From Desulfopila sp. IMCC35006 (GTDB lineage: Bacteria > Desulfobacterota > Desulfobulbia > Desulfobulbales > Desulfocapsaceae), in the NCBI RefSeq assembly GCF_005116645.1, contig NZ_SWCM01000012.1, positions 62,001 through 126,000 on the forward strand: a stretch of 64,000 bases of DNA. Direction: 5' to 3'. The notes beneath the pieces are model-generated. The model ran no database searches and was not told the DNA's origin. It saw only the letters and a list, made by a program, of their open reading frames with translations. This document shows, one piece after another, positions 55,348 to 64,000 of the stretch; positions within the stretch are counted from its first letter, which is position 1; every line of letters starts with the position of its first letter. Both the position numbers and the translations under genes were made by a program.

Positions 55348-56253
55348 ATGTTTGCCTTATCCATCGCCGACTTACATAAAAAGTACAAAGGCGGCTTCGA
55401 AGCGCTCAGTGGCCTGTCCCTGGATGTGCAGGAAGGTCAGTTTTTTGGTCTTCTTGGTCCGAACGGGGCCGGAAAAACCACCACAATCGGTATTATTACC
55501 TCTCTTGTTACTAAAACGTCCGGCAAAATCCGCGTGTTCGGGGTTGATATCGATGCAGATTTTCCGGCAGCCAAACGTCTGATCGGGGTTGTGCCCCAGG
55601 AGTTCAACTTTTCGATCTTTGAAAAAGTGCAGGATATCGTCACCCAGCAGGCCGGCTACTATGGCATCCCCCGTCGGGAGGCGTTGCGCAGATCGGAAAA
55701 ATACCTCAGAAAACTCGGACTCTGGGAGAAACGCAATGTGGCCGCCCGTGAGCTTTCCGGCGGCATGAAGCGCAGGCTGATGATCGCCCGCGGCCTTGTC
55801 CATGACCCCAAACTGCTGATCCTTGATGAACCCACGGCGGGAGTCGATGTGGAAATGCGCCGGGGCATGTGGGATTTTCTGGAGGAAATCAATCGTGAGG
55901 GTCGGACGATTATTCTTACCACCCATTATCTTGAAGAAGCCGAACAGCTCTGCAACCAGATCGCGATTATCGCCCGCGGGAAAATCGTCGAGAATACCAG
56001 CAAACGGGAGCTGCTGCGCAAGCTCGATAAGGAAACATTTCTTTTCGATACCAAGAACCCCGTAACAGAAATTATGCCGCTTGAAAACGTCGAGTTCTCC
56101 CTGGTCGATGAAACGACGATTAAAGTGACCAAGAACAGGACGCAATCAATGAATCATATCTTCATTCATCTTGACAGCCAGAATATAGTTGTCGACAGTA
56201 TGCGCAATAAATCAAACCGGCTGGAAGAACTCTTCCTGGAGATGGTGGAATGA
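55348..56253 (+). CDS. yadG: ABC transporter ATP-binding protein (YadG type)
   Basis: A 301-residue ATPase subunit. Motifs: Walker A GPNGAGKTTTIGI (about residue 38), Q loop VPQEFNFSIFEKV, signature LSGGMKRRLMIARGL, Walker B LLILDEPTAGVDVEMRRG and the switch His in ILTTHYLEEAEQLC. The match to E. coli YadG extends over nearly the whole length, including QAGYYGI and the C-terminal MRNKSNRLEELF. The exported substrate of YadGH is not known. The next gene, its permease, overlaps by 4 bp. Confidence 0.9.
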   Translation: MFALSIADLHKKYKGGFEALSGLSLDVQEGQFFGLLGPNGAGKTTTIGIITSLVTKTSGKIRVFGVDIDADFPAAKRLIGVVPQEFNFSIFEKVQDIVTQQAGYYGIPRREALRRSEKYLRKLGLWEKRNVAARELSGGMKRRLMIARGLVHDPKLLILDEPTAGVDVEMRRGMWDFLEEINREGRTIILTTHYLEEAEQLCNQIAIIARGKIVENTSKRELLRKLDKETFLFDTKNPVTEIMPLENVEFSLVDETTIKVTKNRTQSMNHIFIHLDSQNIVVDSMRNKSNRLEELFLEMVE

Positions 56254-57020
56254 TGCGTCGAAACTGGATCTCTTTTACCAGCATTGCCAGAAAGGAAATG
56301 ATCCGCATATTCAGGATCTGGGTGCAGACACTGGTGCCGCCGGTGATTACGATCACCCTCTATTTTATTATCTTCGGCGGTTTTATCGGCTCGCAAATCG
56401 GTGCTATCGGCGGCTATGACTATATGGCCTTTATCGCCCCGGGGCTGATTATGATGTCTATTATCACCAATTCATACTCCAATACCGTCTCCAGCTTTTT
56501 CAGCACCAAGTTCCAGCGCAATATCGAAGAATTGCTCGTCAGCCCGACACCAAACTGGGTGATGGTCCTTGGCTATATCTCCGGAGGGATGACGCGCGGG
56601 CTGTGTGTCGGCATGCTGGTGTCGCTGGTCAGCCTTGTTTTTGTCAGGCTGCCTCTTTTTCATGTGCCGTTTATCCTTCTCTTTGCCCTGCTCACCAGTT
56701 TTGTCTTTTCCCTGGCCGGCATGATCAATGGAATTTTCGCCAGGAGTTTTGACGATATCTCGATCATCCCGACCTTTGTTATTACCCCGCTGACCTATCT
56801 CGGCGGGGTATTTTACTCCATCTCCCTGCTGCCGGAATTCTGGCGGGACCTGTCCCGGATTAATCCCGTTGTGTATATGATCAGCGGATTTCGTTATGGT
56901 TTTCTAGGGATTGCCGACAGTAATGTCTGGCTGGGGCTGGGGATGCTGCTGTTGTTTTCTGTGGTGCTTTTTTTGTTCACTCTGTCCCTGTTGAAGAAAG
57001 GGGTCGGCATTCGAGCTTAA
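56250..57020 (+). CDS. yadH: ABC-2 type permease (YadH type)
   Basis: A 256-residue membrane protein with six hydrophobic segments and the length of E. coli YadH. Typical stretches are FTSIARKEMIRIFRIWVQT, PPVITITLYFIIFGGFIG, ELLVSPTPNWVMVLGYISGG and PLTYLGGVFYSISLLPEFW, the last being the ABC-2 permease motif. It forms the membrane part of the exporter with the preceding ATPase, coupled by a 4-bp overlap. Position between glutathione-related genes suggests a thiol- or stress-linked substrate, but this is inference only. Confidence 0.88.
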   Translation: MMRRNWISFTSIARKEMIRIFRIWVQTLVPPVITITLYFIIFGGFIGSQIGAIGGYDYMAFIAPGLIMMSIITNSYSNTVSSFFSTKFQRNIEELLVSPTPNWVMVLGYISGGMTRGLCVGMLVSLVSLVFVRLPLFHVPFILLFALLTSFVFSLAGMINGIFARSFDDISIIPTFVITPLTYLGGVFYSISLLPEFWRDLSRINPVVYMISGFRYGFLGIADSNVWLGLGMLLLFSVVLFLFTLSLLKKGVGIRA

Positions 57021-57060
57021 TCGTTTAATATTTATAATAAATCTACCAAAAGGTGAGTAA

Positions 57061-57306
57061 ATGGTTCAACTATACTTAAGTGCCACGTGCCCATTCTGCC
57101 AGAAGGTTTTGCGGGCCGCGCGACAAATGGGGCTGGAAGAGGGAAAGGATTTTGCCACAGTCAATGCGGCCTCGGGGACTCCTGGCGCGGATGTGGTGGT
57201 GAAGGTCGGCGGTGACTATATGGTTCCCTTTCTGATCGATGGCGATACCTCCATGTATGAGAGCGATGATATCATTGCGTATCTCAAAAAAAATGCCGGT
57301 AAGTGA
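57061..57306 (+). CDS. Glutaredoxin-like thioredoxin-fold protein
   Basis: An 81-residue protein. The redox motif CPFCQKVLRAARQMG near residue 11 is followed by VPFLIDGDTSMYESDDIIAYL, the glutathione-binding cis-Pro loop and the Ser/Asp contact found in glutaredoxins and GST N-terminal domains. It would reduce disulfides or glutathione adducts, matching the gshB gene in the same row. The ATG has AAAGGTGAGTAA before it, 40 bp after yadH. The first Cys pair is CxxC, so dithiol chemistry is possible. Confidence 0.87.
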   Translation: MVQLYLSATCPFCQKVLRAARQMGLEEGKDFATVNAASGTPGADVVVKVGGDYMVPFLIDGDTSMYESDDIIAYLKKNAGK

Positions 57307-57381
57307 TTTTAACCGATATTTTTTACATCAGAGCTTCCCCGGGAAACGACGGGAGGCTCTGATATCTTGTTTGGCGAGGCA

Positions 57382-58032
57382 CTACATGCCAACTTCCTCA
57401 CCCTCGATTGTCTCGACTTCGCCTTTGGCCTGTTCCCGCCAGAGCTGTATTTTCGGATGCTCAAGTACAGTCTGTATATAATTTTGGGAAATGTCCGAAA
57501 CCGCGGTGTTGTAGGTCGAAAACCGAAAGACAACAGGGGCAAACATGCAGTCTGCTATGGAAAATTCCCCAAAAAGCCAGGGGCCGCGCGGGGCATGTTT
57601 TTCTCGTAACCAGGTCCAGAGACTGTCAATGCGGGAGATGTCCTCCTGCAGTTCAGCGGTCATGGGTACACGGCGGTTTACTGCGCGGCAGTTCATCGGC
57701 ATTGCTTCGCGAAGGGTGAAAAAACCCGAATGCATCTCCGCGCAGCATGATCGTGCCACGGCTCTTTCTTCCGCGTCAGCAGGCCAGCCATTGCCGTCCA
57801 GATATTGTTCCGAGATATACTCGCATATGGCCAGAGAATCCCAGACGGTAAGGTCGTTATCAATGAGGACAGGTACCTTGCCGGCAGCGGTGTATTCTGC
57901 TATCGCGGACTCTGTATTCTCCATACAGAGGGGGATTCTTACTTCCTCAAAGGGGAGATCTTTTGCGGCAAGCAGCAGCCATGCCCTCAACGACCAGGAT
58001 GAATAATTTTTGTTGCCGATGATTAATTTCAT
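57382..58032 (-). CDS. Glutathione S-transferase family protein
   Basis: A 216-residue cytosolic GST. The N-terminal thioredoxin-like domain opens KLIIGNKNYSSWSLRAWLLLAA, the bacterial GST form with a catalytic-type Ser in SSWSLR. GKVPVLIDNDLTVWDSLAICEYI supplies the cis-Pro and the glutathione gamma-glutamyl contacts. The C-terminal helical domain follows. The start was moved to ATG 58032, which has GAGGAG six bases upstream; the frame opens 48 bp earlier. It converges with the glutaredoxin gene, continuing the thiol theme on the opposite strand. Confidence 0.9.
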   Translation of the reverse strand: MKLIIGNKNYSSWSLRAWLLLAAKDLPFEEVRIPLCMENTESAIAEYTAAGKVPVLIDNDLTVWDSLAICEYISEQYLDGNGWPADAEERAVARSCCAEMHSGFFTLREAMPMNCRAVNRRVPMTAELQEDISRIDSLWTWLREKHAPRGPWLFGEFSIADCMFAPVVFRFSTYNTAVSDISQNYIQTVLEHPKIQLWREQAKGEVETIEGEEVGM

Positions 58033-58113
58033 TTTTGCTCCTCTTCTTATCAGGTGAAATCCGGCACGGCAGGGTGCCATGGATGTTATCTTCTCTGCAT
58101 TGCTTTGGTCCGT

Positions 58114-58157
58114 AAAAAAACAATACCCAATGACAAGTGTATTGTCATTGGGTATTG
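58114..58157 (-). terminator. Strong intrinsic terminator of the lipoprotein gene
   Basis: On the minus strand a perfect 16-bp stem (58157-58142 with 58136-58121, loop of 5) is followed by seven T residues (58120-58114). It lies about 95 bp after the stop of the gene at 58252-58623. Confidence 0.93.
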
Positions 58158-58251
58158 GTGGTTAACTGCCAACTGGCAGGTGGCTGGCTGAAATGCGATA
58201 TCATGGCAACATGATGGATTTTACCTGTTAAAGATACCTCTGAAACAGAGG

Positions 58252-58623
58252 CTACGATTCTGGCTCAAAAATGCAGTTTTCCGAGCCAAAGTCATCCTTT
58301 TCCTTCATGGGACAGGAGGGGAGAAAGACTTCGCCATCAACCTCGTAAAAATATTTAAAAGGTTTATCAGCAGGTACGGTCAATTCCCATAATCCTTCAT
58401 GCTGGGCAAGCTTTAGGCCTGCATAGCCATTTAGCGAGCTGAAGAATAAAACGCTTTTGGCTGAAGGTTTTTCAAGATACAGGGTTACGTTGTTGCCGGT
58501 AATTTTATAGAAGTGGGTTGAACAGGAAGAGAAGGCCAAGCTGAAGCAAATGAGTAGACTTGTAAAGATTGATTGCAAAACAATCCAACTTTTACCTTGT
58601 GGCTGACTGGCGAGTAGTTTCAT
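58252..58623 (-). CDS. Probable lipoprotein with a CBM48/E-set-like domain
   Basis: A 123-residue protein. Residues 12-34 form a signal peptide ending LAFSSC, an imperfect but plausible lipobox. The remainder (about 40-118) has the layout of the AMPK-type glycogen-binding / isoamylase N-terminal (E-set) fold: VTLYLEKPSAKSVLFF, GLWELTVPADKPFKYFYEVDG, then CPMKEKDDFGSENCIFEP, where such domains read DPxxxxxDxFGxxNxV. Similar small lipoproteins are known in deltaproteobacteria but have no assigned role. It has its own terminator. The assignment rests on motif layout only. Confidence 0.55.
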   Translation of the reverse strand: MKLLASQPQGKSWIVLQSIFTSLLICFSLAFSSCSTHFYKITGNNVTLYLEKPSAKSVLFFSSLNGYAGLKLAQHEGLWELTVPADKPFKYFYEVDGEVFLPSCPMKEKDDFGSENCIFEPES

Positions 58624-58823
58624 CTTGTATTCGGGCCCTGTTAGCTCTCAACTCGGAATTGTATATTTCATCATCAGTAACAATAATATCCTCCGCGACA
58701 ATAATCGAGGTTGATTCTATCATTTAACCAGTTTCATCGTCGCTTCTGATCGCAAGGTATAATACAGTCGCTGGTGGAGATAAGGCCGTCTGCAGCTAAA
58801 TCTCTTTACATTCCTGCGGGTAG

Positions 58824-58853
58824 ACCCTGCGGGAAAACCGACTCCCGCAGGGT
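58824..58853 (-). terminator. Hairpin downstream of the giant secreted-protein gene
   Basis: ACCCTGCGGG (58824-58833) and CCCGCAGGGT (58844-58853) form a perfect 10-bp stem with a 10-nt loop, 23 bp after the stop of the large gene on the minus strand. There is no T-tract, so termination is inferred from position. The rest of 58624-58875 contains nothing that I can identify. Confidence 0.6.
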
Positions 58854-58875
58854 ACAAGGTTAACGGTTTACAATG

Positions 58876-61800
58876 CTATTTTGATTTCCATTGCTTTCGC
58901 TGCTTTTTGAGCATGTCCTCGGTGTACTGTACTTTCCAGCGACTGTAGTCTTGCCCGGTAATCCGCAGATCGGGCACATAGTCAGCTGTCCACAGAAAAT
59001 CAGCGTCATAGGCTGTGGTGCCGATACTCTGCTGGATCAGGGTGCCATCGTCCCAATCTGTATCGCCGTCACCGTCTACATCGCCATCGGAGGCGGCCTC
59101 GGGGTCGGGATAAGATATCTTGCGGAACCAGACGTCCGCTCCCTGAAAGTGGTTCATTCCATCTTCATCGACCATGGGCAGTTCCTGTTCCCAGATGGTG
59201 AAAATCCTTGATCCGAAAGGATTGCTGCACAGCTGAACATCACCCTGGTTGGCATCACCTTTGGCCATCCAGTCAAACTCCTGAATGAATTCCGGGTATG
59301 CCGGGTTTGGTTCGTTGGGGATGCAAACATCGTCATCGCAGTGTTCCGCCAGGGCAGTCTCAAATCCAAAATAAGCATCGAGGAATTCGAGACAGTTGTT
59401 ATCCGCACAGTCGGTCTCATGCTTTGGATTTTCCTTGCTGTAGGTTTCAAACCACAAGGTCAAATCCCCATCGTCCCCCCCCTTGGTGCCTGTGAGGGTG
59501 ACTTTAGAGTAGAAAAGATCCAGGAATACCTCGTTCTCGTCGATCTCGTCCTCGCTGGGATTGGGTTGTGGGATATTCTCTTTGGTGCCCACTGCTACAA
59601 AGAGGACATTTTCATTGTTGATATCACCAGGCCCATCAATATCTTTTGCGATAGCCATTTCATCCCGTGTACCAGGTACTGCGGGATAGTCTGGATATAT
59701 ATCCTTGGGTGTGAGGATTACCCGGCAGTCAGAGACTGATTCTTCATGGTTCTTTAACTGGGATACATTGACAGGCAGAGTCCATGTTGTGCCTTTGTCT
59801 TTGGATACCCGTATATAGAAATCGTAATGGTCTTTGGCGTTTTTGCCGGCCGACCAGTTGGCGCAGTGGGCAAAGCCGGTAACCAGGGTATCGCCGAAAA
59901 TTGCCAGGCGGGTGGAGAAAACATTCTCGAAAGGATTGGCCCGAATAATCGGGGTGTAGTCATCGCTTTTCCATGTCTTTTCGCCGTTGTCGTCTTCCAG
60001 CCAGAATCCACTGGGGTCGTAGAGGTTGTCATTTTTCCAGTAAAAATACTCAATATGGGGCGTATTATGGTTGCCGCCAATCAGGTCCCCACTGCCGTCA
60101 CCGGACGAGTTGTCGCCGGTGCCGTCTTCATTGCCAGCATCTGCAGGATCCTGGAACCATACCGGGGTCGAAGAGCTCATGTTCAACGGTACTGGGTCCA
60201 TATTTTCCACATCAAAACCACCGTGGAACAGCCGCAGTATTGCATCGGCCGGAGCTCCCTGGCCGTCTTTACCCTCCTTGTAGAGCAGGCCGAGAAATAC
60301 ACTCTCTTCAGTTAAGGCACTATAGCCGGCTGCATTAGGTACCACCCTCACGCGTCGGGCATTCTCGTATACATCCCCCTGCTCACTCCATCCGAACTTG
60401 TTTTCAAGGTTGATCTGGTCGCCATGGGCGATGGCTACAGGCTCGGCAAATGGGAAGTGGTGGTAGTAAATGTTTTTCCCGTGACGATAGCGGTCCGGCT
60501 CATCCTTGTTGTTGTCCTTAGACTCAGGGTCCTGGGTTTCAGAACAACCATAGTCGCTACTTGTTGAATCGAGCACAACCACCTCGCCTTCCGGAGTCCC
60601 CAGGCACAAGTCGTCACGGTCTACGACAGTGTCTTTATCCAGGTCCTTGGTGTTATAGGGCAGGTGGCATGAGGTGCAGTCCAGCGCCGCCTGATGCCAG
60701 CCCGGCATATGGTCGGGAAGATCGTTATAACCGTCCGCAGGTTTTGGCAAATCTCTGGCTACCATCTCTTTGCCACCAAAATATTTGACGCAGGGAACAG
60801 CGTTCACGGTTTCCGTTCCAGGTTTATAGATACTGACATCTGCAGGCAGCTCAGAAACAGGCTCTTCAGTTATAAACGGATACCCGGTGTAGGGATAATA
60901 GGCTTCCAGTCCAGCAACCCATGTTCCTGCCGCGGCTTCGCAGTCTGTTTGATTATTTTTGGGGATCAACCGGTCGCGCGGCACCACGTTCTGGTAGTGG
61001 CAGCTTCGGCAGTCGGAATTGGTAGCACCAGCTTCCCAGGTACCATCATCCATTTTCACCAGGGGGTAGGGTGCTTTCTGTTCCATGGCTGCGGCCTGCT
61101 TGTCGCTGCCGGCACCGACGCCTTTCGTCTCCTCATAGGCAATGAGGGCTAAGGTCTGGTTGTTGTAGTTTACCAGGGAGAGATTAGGCCGGGATGCACC
61201 AGTATTACCATCCAGAGGCTCGCCACTCCAGTAGACGCGTGTGCCATCGATTGTCGCAATTCCATCGTTGAACATGGCGGTACCATAAACAGGCTTTTTA
61301 TCGATATCCTGCCATTCGCCGTTCTGAGTGTAGTAGGCTACTGCGTACGCATCCGTGCCCGGGCTGATATAGTTGCCGTCCCCATCGACACGAGGATTGG
61401 TGGCAAACTGGTCGCAATAAGGGCCTCCCTCGTTGCGATATTTTATAAGCTCTGCTTCTTCCTTAAACGTATCTTTCGTTCTTCCGCACTTGGGACATTG
61501 CCAGTCATCCGGCAATTCGCTCCATAACAGCGGCTCATTGGTGGTTCCACCTTCATAATAATAGACACAGTCAATAGCGAGGCCATCAGCATCGACATCT
61601 TTATGGGTATGACCCATGACAGGTTCCGGAGTTCGATCCCGACAGACAGCGTTGTCGGTGAGCGGCACCGGCGTCGACAGGAGGTTGAGTGCATGGGGTT
61701 GGGAGTCTTTGACGAACGAACTTTTTGGGGTACCATCCACCGGGCAGACCCAGTTAGCGGGCAGGTCGACAAACTTGGTCCCCGGAGCAATGTAATCTTC

Positions 61801-63420
61801 GTCGCCTATTGCACCGACACCGGCGTCTGGATCATAGACATAGCCGCATTCAGGACAAATGTATTCGGTATAGCCATCTGAATCACCAGATGGATCGGCA
61901 TCATCTCCGCCTTCGGAGGCAATGAAATCCGGATCGATGGCAGCAAAGTCTGCCCATTTGATATAACTGTACCAGACGTCAGTTTTGTGATTGACGGAGG
62001 CTCCGGACATTCCAGCCCCGGGGCCGCGACCCTTGCCTGTTTTCAACCCTTTGATGTCTTCCTGCCAGACAACGGCAAAGCCGCCGGTGTCTGCTATGGC
62101 CTTGGCGTCAGTGCCATAGACTGGATCCATGGTCGCAGTAAAGTTGCGGATAGCATCCCTGCGGCCAACGGACAACTGCTCGGCATTGTACCAGACGATG
62201 GTGCCGTAATCAGGGCTGTCCTGGTTCAGCTCCAAGACGCCTCTGGCCGCCCAAAGGCAGGAGAAGGGGCGCACGCCGAGGTCTGGGCGGGGATCTTCGT
62301 CTCCCGTTACATCCAGGTAATCCACTGATTTCTGAGTACCGGTCGCCTGATAGACATCTTCCTCTTCAGCGAGGTCCCATGGATTACCGCTGCGGCAGTA
62401 CTTGTCGACCCAGGTGACAAGCGCGTAATTTCCGACTACCGCCATGTCCCGTGATTCGGAATCACCGGGATACTCAAGCTTTTTACCATCACAGGTTTCC
62501 ATGGTAAATGAGGATTTAGAGGCAGTTCTGGAAATATTCTTGCGCTTCCAGGTCAGGCCATCATCCAGGCTGACGGCTGAATAGACGTCATGGGCGTGGC
62601 GCAGGCCACCATCGGCTGTACCGTCTCCATCGGCATCATAGCAGGGAACGTTGTCAAACGGTGCATCCTCTTCTTCCTGCAGGTAGGTGACGATGAGGGG
62701 TTTGACTTTGGCGTATGGCGGGCTGTCATCACTGCCACAGATTTCAGTACATTTGCCAAAAGGTTCACCGTCTGCATCACAGCAGACCATCAACTCCCCG
62801 GCCGAGTCACGTATATATGGCCGATCTTTAGTATCCCTGGCCGGTACATATACCGGCATGACCTGGATGCCGGCCTCGCCGCTGTAAAACTCCGGATTTT
62901 TGGAGATCTTCTTGCGGAAGATTTCCGAGAGAAGAGACTCGTCATTGAGTTGAATTTGTAAGGTGTAATGCGTAGGAATTGATGCAAGCTGTTCGCTGGT
63001 CAGTTGATTCGAAGCATCAACGTTGAAAAAAGTCTTGAGCGATTCGACGCTGAATTCCATATCTACATAAGCGACTTCCTGCACGTCATCTTCACCTTCA
63101 AATAAATCTTTCTGAAGGGTCTCGATATCGAAGTAGGGCGTTGGGTCATTGCCTTCTTCACCGGCTTTTTTTGCGTTGTCGGGAGTTGGAAATGCACCAT
63201 CCTGTAGCGTAAATGACAGGCGCAACGTTCCTTCAACGTTGCTCCCAGACTTGTTCGTAATTGTGACTTGGACTTTGGCGTGATCGCCACTGATGTAAGG
63301 CGCTCCCTGGTTAATCTCCAGTGTGTCTTCAACTGGTACCCAGTCAGCCTGTGACGGCAAGTAACTGCCTGCAATAAGCAGCAGCGCCAGCAAGGTTAGT
63401 AACCATCTGATCGATTTCAT
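58876..63420 (-). CDS. Giant secreted protein with rubredoxin-like modules, c-heme motifs, Asp-box repeats and dockerin-like end
   Basis: A protein of about 1,514 residues; ATG 63420 follows GGGAGGGAGTG. Signal peptide at 1-26. Asp-box (BNR) motifs SLDDGLTW and SKDKGTTW suggest a sialidase-like propeller. Near residue 520 a rubredoxin-like module reads [10 protein letters not shown] with a second knuckle CPVDG, so the fourth Cys is Asp. Near 615-645 a second module keeps [11 protein letters not shown] but has only one Cys in its first knuckle. Heme motifs CRSCH (about 804) and CTSCH (about 915) follow. The C-terminus has a calcium loop [13 protein letters not shown] like dockerins. Many Cys and Asp residues fit a stable extracellular redox protein. 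The family name is not certain to me. Confidence 0.78.
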   Translation of the reverse strand: MKSIRWLLTLLALLLIAGSYLPSQADWVPVEDTLEINQGAPYISGDHAKVQVTITNKSGSNVEGTLRLSFTLQDGAFPTPDNAKKAGEEGNDPTPYFDIETLQKDLFEGEDDVQEVAYVDMEFSVESLKTFFNVDASNQLTSEQLASIPTHYTLQIQLNDESLLSEIFRKKISKNPEFYSGEAGIQVMPVYVPARDTKDRPYIRDSAGELMVCCDADGEPFGKCTEICGSDDSPPYAKVKPLIVTYLQEEEDAPFDNVPCYDADGDGTADGGLRHAHDVYSAVSLDDGLTWKRKNISRTASKSSFTMETCDGKKLEYPGDSESRDMAVVGNYALVTWVDKYCRSGNPWDLAEEEDVYQATGTQKSVDYLDVTGDEDPRPDLGVRPFSCLWAARGVLELNQDSPDYGTIVWYNAEQLSVGRRDAIRNFTATMDPVYGTDAKAIADTGGFAVVWQEDIKGLKTGKGRGPGAGMSGASVNHKTDVWYSYIKWADFAAIDPDFIASEGGDDADPSGDSDGYTEYICPECGYVYDPDAGVGAIGDEDYIAPGTKFVDLPANWVCPVDGTPKSSFVKDSQPHALNLLSTPVPLTDNAVCRDRTPEPVMGHTHKDVDADGLAIDCVYYYEGGTTNEPLLWSELPDDWQCPKCGRTKDTFKEEAELIKYRNEGGPYCDQFATNPRVDGDGNYISPGTDAYAVAYYTQNGEWQDIDKKPVYGTAMFNDGIATIDGTRVYWSGEPLDGNTGASRPNLSLVNYNNQTLALIAYEETKGVGAGSDKQAAAMEQKAPYPLVKMDDGTWEAGATNSDCRSCHYQNVVPRDRLIPKNNQTDCEAAAGTWVAGLEAYYPYTGYPFITEEPVSELPADVSIYKPGTETVNAVPCVKYFGGKEMVARDLPKPADGYNDLPDHMPGWHQAALDCTSCHLPYNTKDLDKDTVVDRDDLCLGTPEGEVVVLDSTSSDYGCSETQDPESKDNNKDEPDRYRHGKNIYYHHFPFAEPVAIAHGDQINLENKFGWSEQGDVYENARRVRVVPNAAGYSALTEESVFLGLLYKEGKDGQGAPADAILRLFHGGFDVENMDPVPLNMSSSTPVWFQDPADAGNEDGTGDNSSGDGSGDLIGGNHNTPHIEYFYWKNDNLYDPSGFWLEDDNGEKTWKSDDYTPIIRANPFENVFSTRLAIFGDTLVTGFAHCANWSAGKNAKDHYDFYIRVSKDKGTTWTLPVNVSQLKNHEESVSDCRVILTPKDIYPDYPAVPGTRDEMAIAKDIDGPGDINNENVLFVAVGTKENIPQPNPSEDEIDENEVFLDLFYSKVTLTGTKGGDDGDLTLWFETYSKENPKHETDCADNNCLEFLDAYFGFETALAEHCDDDVCIPNEPNPAYPEFIQEFDWMAKGDANQGDVQLCSNPFGSRIFTIWEQELPMVDEDGMNHFQGADVWFRKISYPDPEAASDGDVDGDGDTDWDDGTLIQQSIGTTAYDADFLWTADYVPDLRITGQDYSRWKVQYTEDMLKKQRKQWKSK

Positions 63421-63580
63421 CACTCCCTCCCTTAGTGCCCCGGTCATAAAAATTCGCGGGGATGGTTAATGTGATTAAGAAGTATTTGAGCAGATGCTCT
63501 GCCTGGTCGTTTAGGTATTCGATTTGGCACAGACATCACCCAATACGTGGTAAATCATAGCAAGCGATAACCCTAACATT

Positions 63581-63595
63581 ACAATAGTCGTGCCA
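63581..63595 (-). promoter_or_regulatory. Sigma-54 promoter candidate of the giant gene
   Basis: On the minus strand TGGCAC (63595-63590), five bases and TTGT (63584-63581) match the -24/-12 consensus except for the last base of TTGC; a G follows TGGCAC as in the consensus. It lies about 160 bp before the start codon and downstream of a sigma-54 activator gene. Confidence 0.55.
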
Positions 63596-63724
63596 AGTCC
63601 TGAGCAGTCTCTGGGATTGGGAGAATATCGATGCAACTGACTGAAGTTTTGTTTTTTTATGTTGAGGAGGGTTGCTTGGGGGAGGAAGACAGGCTGAACC
63701 AAAGATGCGTCATGGCACAGTAGA

Positions 63725-63744
63725 TGACACACGTTAATGTGTCA
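63725..63744. promoter_or_regulatory. Palindromic upstream activator site candidate
   Basis: TGACACA (63725-63731) and TGTGTCA (63738-63744) form a perfect inverted repeat with a 6-bp spacer, about 130 bp upstream of the -24 element. This is the distance typical of enhancer sites for sigma-54 activators. The rest of the 396-bp gap (63421-63815) shows only the promoter and ribosome site. Confidence 0.5.
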
Positions 63745-63815
63745 CTTGCGCACACAGCTTTCGTGGGTAAACAAAAAGGGAGCAAATTGCTGCCGGGAAA
63801 ACAGGGGATTCTGTC

Positions 63816-64000
63816 TTATCCCGTAATCTTGTATTTATCCATCTTGCGGTAAATTGTCCGGCGGCTCATGCTCAGCATTCTGGCGGCTTTTGCCTTATTG
63901 CCTTCGGTTTGTTCCAGGGCCCGTTCGATGGATTGGGCTTCCAGGTCCTGGTTCAGGTTGTTGAATGTAGAGGGTCCACAGAACTGGTTTTGAAATTCGA
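63816..64000 (-). CDS. Sigma-54-dependent activator, C-terminal Fis-type HTH (partial)
   Basis: The frame enters from the right edge and ends with TAA at 63818-63816, giving about 61 residues. They contain a Fis-type helix-turn-helix: LEAQSIERALEQTEGNKAKAA, then RMLSMSRRTIYRKMDKYKI in two pieces. This is the standard DNA-binding tail of NtrC-family activators, in which a receiver and an AAA+ sigma-54 interaction domain would precede it outside the window. It is transcribed toward the giant gene, which carries a -24/-12-like promoter and an upstream palindrome, so it is a good candidate for its regulator. Confidence 0.88.
   Translation of the reverse strand, partial: EFQNQFCGPSTFNNLNQDLEAQSIERALEQTEGNKAKAARMLSMSRRTIYRKMDKYKITG

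Overview
The window looks like the chromosome of an anaerobic, probably sulfate-reducing or sulfur-cycling deltaproteobacterium (Desulfobacterota), most likely of the Desulfobulbales type. The evidence is a nitrogenase-type homocitrate synthase, a 2-oxoacid:ferredoxin oxidoreductase with its own FAD/Fe-S partner, a multiheme cytochrome c / Fe-S / NrfD membrane redox module, a sigma-54 regulator and the overall gene style. No rRNA, tRNA, CRISPR array or intact insertion sequence was seen. The genus is not determined.

Layout. 0.1-8.7 kb (minus strand): nifV, a PHP-type histidinol phosphatase, nikR, an MFS carrier, a polar amino-acid ABC transporter (two permeases and a binding protein, no ATPase in the window) and an acyl-ACP/CoA ligase. 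8.7-12.3 kb: rmuC, a ZIP metal transporter and hinT, separated by unusual modular palindromic repeats. 12.4-19 kb: clpS-clpA, holA, a SEC-C methionine aminopeptidase and an Fsr-type MFS pump. 19-30.6 kb: a large hybrid sensor kinase, ilvA, a korB-korA-FAD oxidoreductase operon and ilvD. 30.7-41 kb (mainly plus strand): a PilT-like ATPase with a zinc-ribbon/receiver-like partner, a DEAD-box helicase, rpsA, an IHF/HU protein, a YrdC-type enzyme, guaB and guaA. 41-47.7 kb: a NYN nuclease fused to a cold-shock-like domain, a small-molecule kinase, another repeat copy, a receiver-DUF4388-PilZ protein, tgt-yajC, RNase H and a flavin reductase. 47.8-54 kb (minus): an accessory operon of a transposase-derived zinc-ribbon protein, an FtsH protease, a five-heme cytochrome, a ferredoxin, an NrfD subunit and two related small membrane proteins. 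54.4-58 kb: a glutathione-type block (gshB, yadG, yadH, glutaredoxin, GST). 58.2-64 kb: a lipoprotein, a secreted protein of about 1,500 residues with rubredoxin-like modules, heme motifs and a dockerin-like end, and the C-terminus of a sigma-54 activator.

Most notable: (1) a repeat family whose conserved flanks surround a hairpin with a different but fully complementary stem at different loci, and whose conserved end always abuts a gene boundary (hinT is bracketed by two inverted copies); (2) a catalytically degenerate IS1595/ISXO2-type transposase translationally coupled to ftsH and a membrane redox complex; (3) the giant rubredoxin-like/heme protein with an apparent sigma-54 promoter and upstream palindrome. 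All functions are inferred by reading the sequence; no database search was run.
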